From positions 5,412,026-5,476,025 of the forward strand of contig OX442437.1 of the NCBI GenBank assembly GCA_949361645.1: DNA of 64,000 nt. The letters are read 5' to 3'. Below the pieces are notes generated by a model, which was given only the letters and a program-made list of their open reading frames with translations, searched no databases and was not told where the DNA came from. The position numbers were made by a program, and so were the translations under genes. The stretch comes from Spongilla lacustris (taxonomy: Eukaryota; Porifera; Demospongiae; Spongillida; Spongillidae). Shown here one piece after another: positions 33,260-44,900 of this stretch. Positions within the stretch are counted from its first letter, which is position 1. Each line of letters begins with the position of its first letter.

Positions 33260-34300
33260 ACTTACCATTGCTTACTAGCTACTAGGTCTTGATGTATCTT
33301 CAAAAGCGTGAGTAACTCCAGGTTCCAATATGGCTCCCTGAAGTAAAGTTCTCTATATGAGGGAATGGTGAACCTATAGGCTTGGAGAGAGAAAACGATA
33401 CATTTGATTTATGTAGGGATGTTTGTCTATATATTGTATGTCAATCGAATTTTACAGTTGTTTTATTGACCACTAATTACATAACAGTGCCTTCAGCTTA
33501 ATACAGGAACAGGAAAGAGCCATTACCTGCTTGATGTAAAGTTCCATTTCAGTGTCAACACTTGCCCTCATGATCGCCAAACACCCAGTCCAGGTATATT
33601 TTGTTGGTATCAGCTGCTGCCCATTGTAATCCTTCGGGAAGAAAAGGCATGACACAAATGTATATAATGAGAACATAACCAATGCCACATCAGGAGTACG
33701 CCAAATATGAATTTATGCACATGTGCATTACCAGTTGTGAACTCACATCAAATGATTTTGCACAATAGCCACATATCTGGAACCCCAGGACCACACTAAG
33801 ATTGCCAAGGTTCAGCACACCTGTGGATGAATGCAAATCATTATTAAGCATGACCCACATCCATAGCAGTGGTGATTACCACTTACCTATTAGCGGATAT
33901 GTTATGGGCTGATGCTTCAATTTAATGTTGGGACTGCTGATCCAGCTCTTGTTTGGTCAAATATGTGTACAGTTATGTCCAATTAGGGGATCAAATCATC
34001 AAGTGAGTCTTTCTCATTCCACTGACGTTAATCATATAACTGCATGATTGATGGACTTGTGTAACCCTGATATGCAGTGATCTGTGTAATCTTGATAATA
34101 GTCTTCCTGGGACCACATCAGCTTCTTCTGTCCAATCTATTCCATGTGAATTCCAAGACACAATGGTTACTATAGCTGGACTAACATCCACGTGGCTAGA
34201 AGTCTATCTAGTGAACATAAGATCAGAAACTGTGTTCCTTTGAGTTCAGGTGGTTTATTGACCTGTGGGTGTTCTTGTGGCTGTAGCTAAATCATACACC
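33260..34300 (-). repeat. Family R exon-like segment, copy 3
   Basis: Homologous to 22.63-23.56 kb. Minus-strand frames give YRELYFREPYWNLELLTLLK (33290-33370) and, near 33540-33620, YLDWVFGDHEGKC followed by a stop where copy 2 reads on; another frame (TWTGCLAIMRASVDTEMELY) stays open to the conserved donor. It appears to be a decaying paralogue. Confidence 0.4.
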
Positions 34301-35040
34301 AACCAAGAATGGCACGAATTCACTTCTGGCAGATTTTGATAAAACATTTCACACCACATGGGCCAGGCAGCAGATTGGCAAGTAATGGGTTTAAGCTCAT
34401 CTCAAACTGCCATTTTATTCGTCCTCATGAACCCCTAATGGCAATTACTGTTGCCAGCACGAGTGGTATGGCAATACCTCAAATACAGATAGTTGGATAC
34501 CATTTTCTCTTTTGGTGGATGTCTGGGTACCACCCCATTGGTACCCCTGCAGGAAGGATGTGTGAGTATTCACCCCCTGTTGCAAGGTGGGTGAATCAGC
34601 TGCCCGTCTGGACTAGGTCACATCCCTGCATTGATGGGAAGGAGGTCAGCAGGGGCTGGGACAGGAGGCGGAGCAAAAGCCTTTGCAATTTGCCGTATAA
34701 CCATGGAGACAGTCAAACACGTTGTCATGAGGCATAGGTTTCAAATTCAGCAGCAAAAAAACGAATTCTTTGCTTGTTGGCTACTAAAGTGTACCCAAGC
34801 TTATCTAAAGCAAAATCTGAACTCTTAGATCAAATTGGTCTATTCAATGGAACACATTTATACGTGGTATTCATCACTGGAGTACAAGCCATCCAGCCAT
34901 CGACCCATCCAGACTTTGAAATGGGCAGGATTGGATTGGTTGAGCGTGACTGGTATATTCCTTTTCATGTAGATCAATTTATTTCAATCAAGATATGCTG
35001 GTCCTTATGCATAAAGTATATGCCAACTGGTGCCATGAAA
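34300..35040. other. Unassigned interval
   Basis: Several short plus frames (34309-34737, 34631-34828, 34774-35187) have no recognised motif. The stretch ATGTAGATCAATTTATTTCA near 34970 resembles 19310, so it is likely repeat-derived. Confidence 0.3.
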
Positions 35041-35862
35041 ATAACCAATCTTCCCTCCACTTACTCTGACAATGAATTTTGTCACCATGTTCAGCTAAAC
35101 TCTTCAATATTTTTATCCATTAGCCTCCTTCTAGCCCATAGTCTGCTTTGGCAGTGTTCATGCATCCTTACTATTGGCTGCAGTTAATGCACAAATTTGC
35201 TTCTACCTGGTAGATCTGGACCTTGTTGTGCTGGAGCTAGGGATGGCCCCTTGGGTAGCACTCAAAATGTCCGCTACTTGGCTAAGGTGATGCTACTTGG
35301 CTTAGGTGATGCTACTATGTAGCTGGTTGATTGCTGTAGGATACCTCTATACATTGGCTAGCTGACTGGAGTGGGGTACTATGTAACAACCCCAGTGTGA
35401 GGGGGACATTTTACATGTAGCTGACTGTTGTGCAATATGTTGTACATAGCTGACTTCAGTAAGGGAACTCAGCAGATTTTTGTGGGGTATATTGTAGCAA
35501 TCTGGCTGCTGCAGGATTCTCTGTACCTAGCTGACTGCTGTGATACACCTAGCTGATTACAGTAAGGGTACTCTTACTGCAGTGGGGCACTCAATAGCTG
35601 GTTGGCTACATGGGATACTGCTATCTCTGCAGCAAGCTGACAGCATGTGGTACTCTTTAGCTAACTGACTACTGTGGGGTACTCTGTAGTCACAATTTTC
35701 TAGCCCACTGCTGTTTGCTACTCTGCAATCGTCTGGAATATGGTCCACTTCCCAGTTGGCTTTGAAACTCTGCCATATGTTCACAGCCTACAGCATTGAG
35801 TTGCATTGTAGCTAGCTGTCTGCTGTGTGCTACTCTGTAGCTAGATACTAGCGTCCTCTGTA
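35040..35862. repeat. Spacer repeat, copy 2
   Basis: Close copy of 26600-27180 with an expanded GTAGCTAGCTGACTG-type tandem tract (about 35330-35690). The similarity stops at the first base of the YR element. Confidence 0.8.
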
Positions 35863-35867
35863 ATTTG

Positions 35868-36431
35868 TTAACTTTGATAAGTTACTGGGTCCAGCAGTGG
35901 GGGAGGGCACCAGCGCAATCCTGGGTCAGGAGAAGCGGGAGAAAGATAAGGGGGCAGGGTGTCGTAGAGTGGTGGATCTCGCTACCTGGCTGGAAGCTTG
36001 GAACATATTTTTGGCAGTCCAGATTCGGCTCTACCGTTGGTCAAATACCAAGCAATCCTGAAGGTACTGTCAAATATGACAGTACCTTCCGGCAGGCGGT
36101 GGCTAGGGACCGCTCCTACCTCACCCCTTGGGACCAAGTGAAAGAGGACATCTTGGTCTGGTGCCCCACTCGCATTCCCTTTGGGGGTCCCAAACAGTTC
36201 CCTCCAGGGCCTGGCTCCTCCAACGCCAAACCCGCTCCTGCTGGCCTCACCGGCTCTCAGTCAGCAGGCCGGGCCACCCACACATCTTCCGGGCAGGAGA
36301 TCTGCAAGCGGTTCAACTTCGCCATTTGCACCCGGAATCCCTGCTCCTTCACCCACAAGTGTTGGCTTCCAGGCTGTGGTGTGGACCACCCCGGGAAGGC
36401 CTGTCTGAAGGCCACTACACCCATTGTCTGA
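35868..36431 (+). pseudogene. YR (DIRS-like) retroelement gag-like region
   Basis: One frame begins RRVVDLATWLEAWNIFLAVQ, a motif style seen in Gag-like proteins of tyrosine-recombinase retroelements. After a frameshift the 35865-36431 frame reads VKYDSTFRQAVARDRSYLTP and WDQVKEDILVW, a Pro-rich linker, then a Cys/His cluster ICKRFNFAICTRNPCSFTHK CW-x3-CGVDHPGKAC, likely zinc-binding. It ends at TGA 36429-36431. GC content (about 58%) is well above the surroundings, marking the element's borders. Confidence 0.7.
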
Positions 36432-36449
36432 GAGACATATTCGTACCCC

Positions 36450-37203
36450 TTTATGACTCTCGAAATTCGAGGAGGAGCTCCAGTTTTCTCCAGAAAAGGC
36501 CTGGTCTTCCCGGCTGCTTCGTGCTATTAAGTGTGGTGTTTCTCTTGGTTTTATTGGCCCTCATTTATCTCGTAATTTAGCGTCTGCTGCCAAGCACCCA
36601 GATGTGATCTGCGCTGAGCTGAAGATGGAAGTTGCGGCTGGCAGGGTGCTGGGTCCGTTTGAGCACATTCCAATGGACTCGTTCCATTCCTCAGGCTTCG
36701 GTGCCATCCCCAAGAAAGGAGGGAAATGGAGGATGATCTTGCACTTGTCTGCCCCCCCCCCCCCCCCCCCAGCGTAACAGTGTGAATGATGGCATTGACA
36801 AGGACCAGTTTCCCATCCAGTACTCCACAGTGGATGAGGCTATCTCCTTGGTGATGAGCTTCGGCGCCGGGGCAGGCATGCGAAGGTAGACCTCCGGGCA
36901 GCCTTCAGAATGGTCCCTGTGTCTCCTGCTGATTGGGATCTCCTTGGCATGCAGTGGCAAGGGAAAAACTATGTGGACACTTGCCTCCCCTTCGGATTGA
37001 GATCGGCCCCATTCCTGTTCAACCAATTCGCAGAGGCCCTCAATTGGATCCTGTGCCAAAACTACCAAGTGACGGCAATCCACTACCTGGATGACTTTCT
37101 GATTGTCGGGGCTCCAGGGTCGGATCAGCGTGTGGCCTCAATCCAGAGGATCTTGGCAGTCTGCGACAGGCTGGGCATTCCGGTAGCACTGTACAAATTG
37201 TAA
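36450..37203 (+). pseudogene. YR retroelement reverse transcriptase, broken
   Basis: Readable RT blocks in order: SLGFIGPHLSRNLASAAKHP, SSGFGAIPKKGGKWRMILHL, a 19-C homopolymer (36752-36770) that breaks the frame, DKDQFPIQYSTVDEAI, KVDLRAAFRMVP (catalytic Asp), NYVDTCLPFGLRSAPFLFNQ, and HYLDDFLIVG (catalytic YxDD at 37084-37095). A second frameshift lies at ~36885 and TAA at 37201-37203 interrupts before RNase H. All catalytic Asp residues survive but the reading frame does not. Confidence 0.85.
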
Positions 37204-37940
37204 GTGCGCTCCACGACCATCACCTTCCTTGGCGTCCAATTGGATTCAGTAGCTCAGGTCCTCTCGCTCCTCTTGGACAAGGTGTTTGACATCATGACTA
37301 CCACTGGTTGGGGCGTCGTATGGCTAACCAAACATGAGCTCCTCTCCTTAATTGGCAAGCTGTCTCTTGCCACCAGGGTGGTCCCGGCAGGGTGCCTGTT
37401 CCTAAGGCGGTTAATTGACCTATCCACGACAGTGGACAGGCTCCATCATCATCTCCGCATCGGTGCTGAAGCCAGAGCTGAATTGGAGTGGTGGGCCCGT
37501 TTCCTCCCACAGTGGAATGGCCGCGCCAAGTTCCTGGATCCACAGTGGTCTAGTCCAGCCTCCTTGAACCTGTACACAGATGCCTCTGGTTCGCACAGTT
37601 TTGGGGCCTACTTTGACGGGGCCTGGCTCAGGGGGACCTGGCCTCCTCACCAGACACTCCCACACCGCTCTATTCAGTGGCAAGAGCTCTTTGCGATACT
37701 GGTTGCTGCTAGTGCTTGGAGTGAGAGGCTCTGCAGTAGACATGTCACCTTCCATTGAGACAACCAGGCAGTGGTGCAGGCCTGGTCTAGCCTTTCCTCA
37801 TGGGATCCCTCCCTCACGGGGCTACTCCGGGAATTGTTCTGGGTGGCTGCCCGCAACAATTTCACAATCAGGCTGGTGCATGTCCCGGGGAAGCACAATG
37901 CAGTGGCCAATGTTTCTGTCACGTAATTTGATGACTCGGT
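37204..37940 (+). pseudogene. YR retroelement RNase H, broken
   Basis: Continuation of pol: TTITFLGVQLDS (RT thumb), LSLIGKLSLATRVV, then RNase H with NLYTDASGSHSFGAYF (first catalytic Asp), IQWQELFAILVAA (Glu) and, after a nonsense TGA at 37756-37758, DNQAVVQAW (Asp) and LVHVPGKHNAVA. A frameshift near 37905 precedes LSRNLMTRFFALSP. The catalytic residues are intact while the frame is interrupted. Confidence 0.85.
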
Positions 37941-37989
37941 TCTTTGCTCTCTCCCCTCAGGCCGAACCCCAGCCCTCAGCCATTCCACC

Positions 37990-38951
37990 CCACCTTACCC
38001 TGCTGTAGAGCCACAGGTCTCTGCCCTGGTTTGGGAGTCGATAGCTCCTTCAACAGCCGCTACATATCGGGCTGGAATTCAGCAGTTTGTGGCCTTCTGC
38101 TACAACCACCATTTGGCCCCTGTTCCGGCGAGCAAGCAGCAGGTGGTGGCCTTTGCAGCCCACCTCTCCTCAGCTGTCAGCCTCCCCACCATCGGGTGTA
38201 CCTGGCAGCAGTCACATTCTTGCATCACACTCAAGGCCTCTGCAGCCCAGTCTCTAGAAATCCCACATTGAAGCTACTGATGCATGGTATTCGGCGCTCT
38301 CTGGCGGAGCGTCCTCCCAAGCGCTGTAGGTTGCCAATTTCCCCTCGGATCCTCACTCAGCTCCGGGGGGCAGTGGATGCAGACACCTCCATGAGTGGGT
38401 GGGATAGTCTCTTGCTACGGGCGGCGATATCCCTGGCCTTCTACGGTTTTCTCCCGGTAGGAGAGACAACACCACTCCATCGGGTGCCCCTGCGGAGTTG
38501 CGATGTTTGGTTCGTGGGGCATCAGCTGAAGGTCCTCTTGAGGCGCTCCAAGTATGACCAGTGGGGACGGGTGACCGTAGTGTCGGTGGGATGCAGCAGA
38601 GACAGGTCTTCCCCAGTGAGCAGCATGAAATGGTATCTGCAGCGCTGCCCGGCCCCTAGCTCCAGTCCTCTGTTCCTCTGGGAAGATGGGTCACCCTTGA
38701 CTGCCAGGAGGTTCCGATCACAGCTACGGGTCTACTTTGGCAAGTTGGGTTTGGACCCCGACCAATTTAACACACACAGCGTTCGCATCGGGGCAGCTAC
38801 TACAGCAGCTAAGGTGGGGATCTCTTCTGGCGTGATCAAGCAGTTGGGCCGCTGGCGAAGTAGGGCCTTCAAGACTTATAGAAGATGTGACCCACAGCAT
38901 GCCGCAGCGGCAGCAGTGATGGCTGAGGTCAGGATGGCACATAGGAGCTGA
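37990..38951 (+). pseudogene. YR retroelement tyrosine recombinase, catalytic Arg lost
   Basis: The N-terminal SAM-like domain reads PSTAATYRAGIQQFVAFCYN and VPASKQQVVAFAAHL; a frameshift at ~38195 joins it to the catalytic domain YLAAVTFLHHTQGL. Visible active-site elements are RRSKYDQWGR (Lys), HSVR (38775-38786), LGRW and the Tyr of KTYRR (38877-38879). The first Arg, usually in FLRxGE, is Pro here (FLPVGE, CCG at 38454-38456). The frame ends at TGA 38949-38951 inside the first satellite unit. The order gag-RT-RH-YR fits DIRS/Ngaro-type elements; which one is not settled. Confidence 0.85.
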
Positions 38952-41900
38952 GTGCGGGATGGCACATAGGAGCTGAGTGCGGAATGGCACATGGAGCTGA
39001 GTGCGGGATGGCATATAGGAGCTGAGTGCGGGATGGCATATAGGAGCTGAGTGCGGGATGGCATATAGGAGCTGAGTGCAGGATGGCACATAGGAGCTGA
39101 GTGCAGGATGGCACATAGGAGCTGAGTGCGGGATGGCACATAGGAGCTGAGTGCAGGATGGCACATAGGAGCTGAGTGCAGGATGACACATAGGAGCTGA
39201 GTGCAGGATGGCACATAGGAGCTGAGTGCAGGATGGCACAAAGGAGCTGAGTGCAGGATGGCACATAGGAGCTGAGTGCAGGATGGCACATAGCAGCTGA
39301 GTGCAGGATGGCACATAGGAGCTGAGTGCAGGATGGCACGTAGGAGCTGAGTGCAGGATGACACATAGGAGCTGAGTGCAGGATGGCACATAGGAGCTGA
39401 GTGCAGGATGGCACATAGGAGCTGAGTGCAGGATGGCGCATAGCAGCTGAGTGCAGGATGGCACATAGGAGCTGAGTGCAGGATGGCACATAGGAGCTGA
39501 GTGCAGGATGGCACATAGGAGCTGAGTGCAGGATGGCACATAGGAGCTGAGTGCAGGATGGCACATAGGAGCTGAGTGCAGGATGGCACATACACATGTA
39601 GGAGCTGAGTGCAGGATGGCACATAGGAGCTGAGTGCAGGATGGCACATAGGTGCTGAGTGCGGGATGGCACATAGGAGCTGAGTGCGGGATGGCACATA
39701 GGAGCTGAGTGCGGGATGGCACATAGGAGCTGAGTGCAGGATGGCACATACACATGTAGGAGCTGAGTGCAGGATGGCACATAGGAGCTGAGTGCAGGAT
39801 GGCACATACACATGTAGGAGCTGAGTGCAGGATGGCACATAGGAGCTGAGTGCAGGATGGCACATGGAGCTGAGTGCAGGATGGCACATAGGAGTTGAGT
39901 GCAGGATGGCACATTCCTAGGAGCTGAGTGCAGGATGGCACATGGAGCTGAGTGCAGGATGGCACATAGGAGCTGAGTGCAGGATGGCACATAGGTGCTG
40001 AGTGCGGGATGGCACATAGGAGCTGAGTGCGGGATGGCACATAGGAGCTGAGTGCAGGATGGCACATACACATGTAGGAGCTGAGTGCAGGATGGCACAT
40101 AGGAGCTGAGTGCAGGATGGCACATAGGAGCTGAGTGCAGGATGGCACATAGGAGCTGAGTGCAGGATGGCACATACACATGTAGGAGCTGAGTGCAGGA
40201 TGGCACATAGGAGCTGAGTGCAGGATGGCACATGGAGCTGAGTGCAGGATGGCACATAGGAGCTGAGTACAGGATGGCACATAGAAGCTGAGTGCAGGAT
40301 CCATGGCACATAGGAGCTGAGTGCGGGATGGCACATAGGAGCTGAGTGCAGGATGGCACATAAGAGCTGAGTGCAGGATGGCACATAGGAGCTGAGTGCA
40401 GGATGGCACATAGGAGCTGAGTGCAGGATGGCACATAGGAGCTGAGTGCAGGATGGCACATAGGAGCTGAGTGCAGGATGGCACATAGGAGCTGAGTGCA
40501 GAATGGCACATGGAGCTGAGTGCAGGATGGCACATAGGAGCTGAGTGCAGGATGGCACATGGAGCTGAGTGCAGGATGGCACATAGGAGCTGAGTGCAGG
40601 ATGGCACATAGGAGCTGAGTGCAGGATGGCACATGGAGCTGAGTGCAGGATGGCACATAGGAGCTGAGTGCAGGATGGCACATAGGAGCTGAGTGCGGGA
40701 TGGCACATAGGAGCTGAGTGCGGGATGGCACATAGGAGCTGAGTGCGGGATGGCACATAGGAGCTGAGTGCAGGATGGCACATACACATGTAGGAGCTTA
40801 GTGCAGGATGGCACATAGGAGCTGAGTGCAGGATGGCACATAGGAGCTGAGTGCAGGATGGCACATAGGAGCTGAGTGCAGGATGGCACATGGAGCTGAG
40901 TGCAGGATGGCACATAGGAGCTGAGTGCAGGATGGCACATAGGAGTTGAGTGCAGGATGGCACATTCCTAGGAGCTGAGTGCAGGATCCATGGCACATAG
41001 GAGCTGAGTGCGGGATGGCACATAGGAGCTGAGTGCAGGATGGCACATAGGAGCTGAGTGCAGGATGGCACATAGGAGCTGAGTGCAGGATGGCACATAG
41101 GAGCTGAGTGCAGGATGGCACATAGGAGCTGAGTACAGGATGGCACATAGAAGCTGAGTGCAGGATCCATGGCACATAGGAGCTGAGTGCGGGATGGCAC
41201 ATAGGAGCTGAGTGCAGGATGGCACATAGGAGCTGAGTGCAGGATGGCACATAGGAGCTGAGTGCAGGATGGCACATAGGAGCTGAGTGCAGGATGGCAC
41301 ATAGGAGCTGAGTGCAGGATGGCACATAGGAGCTGAGTGCAGGATGGCACATAGGAGCTGAGTGCAGAATGGCACATGGAGCTGAGTGCAGGATGGCACA
41401 TAGGAGCTGAGTGCAGGATGGCACATGGAGCTGAGTGCAGGATGGCACATAGGAGTTGAGTGCAGGATGGCACATAGGAGCTGAGTACAGGATGGCACAT
41501 AGAAGCTGAGTGCAGGATCCATGGCACATAGGAGCTGAGTGCGGGATGGCACATAGGAGCTGAGTGCAGGATGGCACATAGGAGCTGAGTGCAGGATGGC
41601 ACATAGGAGCTGAGTGCAGGATGGCACATAGGAGCTGAGTGCAGGATGGCACATAGGAGCTGAGTGCAGGATGGCACATAGGAGCTGAGTGCAGGATGGC
41701 ACATAGGAGCTGAGTGCAGAATGGCACATGGAGCTGAGTGCAGGATGGCACATAGGAGCTGAGTGCAGGATGGCACATGGAGCTGAGTGCAGGATGGCAC
41801 ATAGGAGTTGAGTGCAGGATGGCACATTCCTAGGAGCTGAGTGCAGGATGGCACATGGAGCTGAGTGCAGGATGGCACATAGGAGCTGAGTGCAGGATGG

Positions 41901-44900
41901 CACATAGGTGCTGAGTGCGGGATGGCACATAGGAGCTGAGTGCGGGATGGCACATAGGAGCTGAGTGCGGGATGGCACATAGGAGCTGAGTGCAGGATGG
42001 CACATACACATGTAGGAGCTGAGTGCAGGATGGCACATAGGAGCTGAGTGCAGGATGGCACATAGGAGCTGAGTGCAGGATGGCACATACACATGTAGGA
42101 GCTGAGTGCAGGATGGCACATAGGAGCTGAGTGCAGGATGGCACATAGGAGCTGAGTGCAGGATGGCACATACACATGTAGGAGCTGAGTGCAGGATGGC
42201 ACATAGGAGCTGAGTGCAGGATGGCACATGGAGCTGAGTGCAGGATGGCACATAGGAGCTGAGTACAGGATGGCACATAGAAGCTGAGTGCAGGATCCAT
42301 GGCACATAGGAGCTGAGTGCGGGATGGCACATAGGAGCTGAGTGCAGGATGGCACATAGGAGCTGAGTGCAGGATGGCACATAGGAGCTGAGTGCAGGAT
42401 GGCACATAGGAGCTGAGTGCAGGATGGCACATAGGAGCTGAGTGCAGGATGGCACATAGGAGCTGAGTGCAGGATGGCACATAGGAGCTGAGTGCAGGAT
42501 GGCACATAGGAGCTGAGTGCAGAATGGCACATGGAGCTGAGTGCAGGATGGCACATAGGAGCTGAGTGCAGGATGGCACATGGAGCTGAGTGCAGGATGG
42601 CACATAGGAGCTGAGTGCAGGATGGCACATAGGAGCTGAGTGCAGGATGGCACATACACATGTAGGAGCTGAGTGCAGGATGGCACATAGGAGCTGAGTG
42701 CAGGATGGCACATGGAGCTGAGTGCAGGATGGCACATAGGAGCTGAGTGCAGGATGGCACATGGAGCTGAGTGCAGGATGGCACATAGGAGCTGAGTGCA
42801 GGATGGCACATAGGAGTTGAGTGCAGGATGGCACATTCCTAGGAGCTGAGTGCAGGATCCATGGCACATAGGAGCTGAGTGCGGGATGGCACATAGGAGC
42901 TGAGTGCAGGATGGCACATAGGAGCTGAGTGCAGGATGGCACATAGGAGCTGAGTGCAGGATGGCACATAGGAGCTGAGTGCAGGATGGCACATAGGAGC
43001 TGAGTACAGGATGGCACATAGAAGCTGAGTGCAGGATCCATGGCACATAGGAGCTGAGTGCGGGATGGCACATAGGAGCTGAGTGCAGGATGGCACATAG
43101 GAGCTGAGTGCAGGATGGCACATAGGAGCTGAGTGCAGGATGGCACATAGGAGCTGAGTGCAGGATGGCACATAGGAGCTGAGTGCAGGATGGCACATAG
43201 GAGCTGAGTGCAGGATGGCACATAGGAGCTGAGTGCAGGATGGCACATAGGAGCTGAGTGCAGAATGGCACATGGAGCTGAGTGCAGGATGGCACATAGG
43301 AGCTGAGTGCAGGATGGCACATAGGAGCTGAGTGCAGGATGGCACATAGGAGCTGAGTGCAGGATGGCACATAGGAGCTGAGTGCAGGATGGCACATAGG
43401 AGCTGAGTGCAGAATGGCACATGGAGCTGAGTGCAGGATGGCACATAGGAGCTGAGTGCAGGATGGCACATGGAGCTGAGTGCAGGATGGCACATAGGAG
43501 CTGAGTGCAGGATGGCACATAGGAGCTGAGTGCAGGATGGCACATGGAGCTGAGTGCAGGATGGCACATAGGAGCTGAGTGCAGGATGGCACATAGGAGC
43601 TGAGTGCGGGATGGCACATAGGAGCTGAGTGCGGGATGGCACATAGGAGCTGAGTGCGGGATGGCACATAGGAGCTGAGTGCAGGATGGCACATACACAT
43701 GTAGGAGCTGAGTGCAGGATGGCACATAGGAGCTGAGTGCAGGATGGCACATACACATGTAGGAGCTGAGTGCAGTATGGCACATAGGAGCTGAGTGCAG
43801 GATGGCACATGGAGCTGAGTGCAGGATGGCACATAGGAGCTGAGTGCAGGATGGCACATAGGAGTTGAGTGCAGGATGGCACATTCCTAGGAGCTGAGTG
43901 CAGGATCCATGGCACATAGGAGCTGAGTGCGGGATGGCACATAGGAGCTGAGTGCGGGATGGCACATAGGAGCTGAGTGCGGGATGGCACATAGGAGCTG
44001 AGTGCAGGATGGCACATACACATGTAGGAGCTGAGTGCAGGATGGCACATAGGAGCTGAGTGCAGGATGGCACATAGGAGCTGAGTGCAGGATGGCACGT
44101 AGGAGCTGAGTGCAGGATGACACATAGGAGCTGAGTGCAGGATGGCACATAGGAGCTGAGTGCAGGATGGCACATAGGAGCTGAGTGCAGGATGGCACAT
44201 AGGAGCTGAGTGCAGGATGGCACATAGGAGCTGAGTGCGGGATGGCACATAGGAGCTGAGTGCAGGATGGCACATAGGAGCTGAGTACAGGATGGCACAT
44301 AGAAGCTGAGTGCAGGATCCATGGCACATAGGAGCTGAGTGCAGGATGGCACATAGGAGCTGAGTGCAGGATGGCACATAGGAGCTGAGTGCAGGATGGC
44401 ACATAGGAGCTGAGTGCAGAATGGCACATGGAGCTGAGTGCAGGATGGCACATAGGAGCTGAGTGCAGGATGGCACATGGAGCTGAGTGCAGGATGGCAC
44501 ATAGGAGCTGAGTGCAGGATGGCACATAGGAGCTGAGTGCAGGATGGCACATAGGAGCTGAGTGCAGGATGGCACATAGGAGCTGAGTGCAGGATGGCAC
44601 ATAGGAGCTGAGTGCAGGATGGCACATAGGAGCTGAGTGCGGGATGGCACATAGGAGCTGAGTGCAGGATGGCACATAGGAGCTGAGTACAGGATGGCAC
44701 ATAGAAGCTGAGTGCAGGATCCATGGCACATAGGAGCTGAGTGCAGGATGGCACATAGGAGCTGAGTGCAGGATGGCACATAGGAGCTGAGTGCAGGATG
44801 GCACATAGGAGCTGAGTGCAGAATGGCACATGGAGCTGAGTGCAGGATGGCACATAGGAGCTGAGTGCAGGATGGCACATGGAGCTGAGTGCAGGATGGC

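Larger units (their letters stand above)
29700..33260 (-). repeat. Exon-like duplication block 1 (unidentified gene, family X)
   Basis: Paralogous to 47.3-54.5 kb. On the minus strand it holds exon-like stretches: a Glu/Gln-rich exon at 30275-30382 and 33037-33157; WSNLLFKCIKLIVDPDFYLN at ~30600-30690; GHIYGEVEDWSYMPLAELLV with GPLLFGGDLSHL at ~30890-31010; and a twice-repeated segment before donors at ~31390 and ~31835. A 26-bp minisatellite (TGATGACAATGTACCCTAAG) lies at 30060-30215 and 32735-32945, and GTGTGCATGT tracts at 31560-31640 and 31990-32050. Probably a large multi-exon gene broken by tandem duplication. Family not recognised. Confidence 0.5.

Noticed and set aside
35868..38951. 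RT next to a tyrosine recombinase as a possible novel reverse-transcriptase system
   Set aside because: The order gag, RT, RNase H, tyrosine recombinase with family motifs is that of a DIRS/Ngaro-type retroelement, here broken by several frameshifts and stops.
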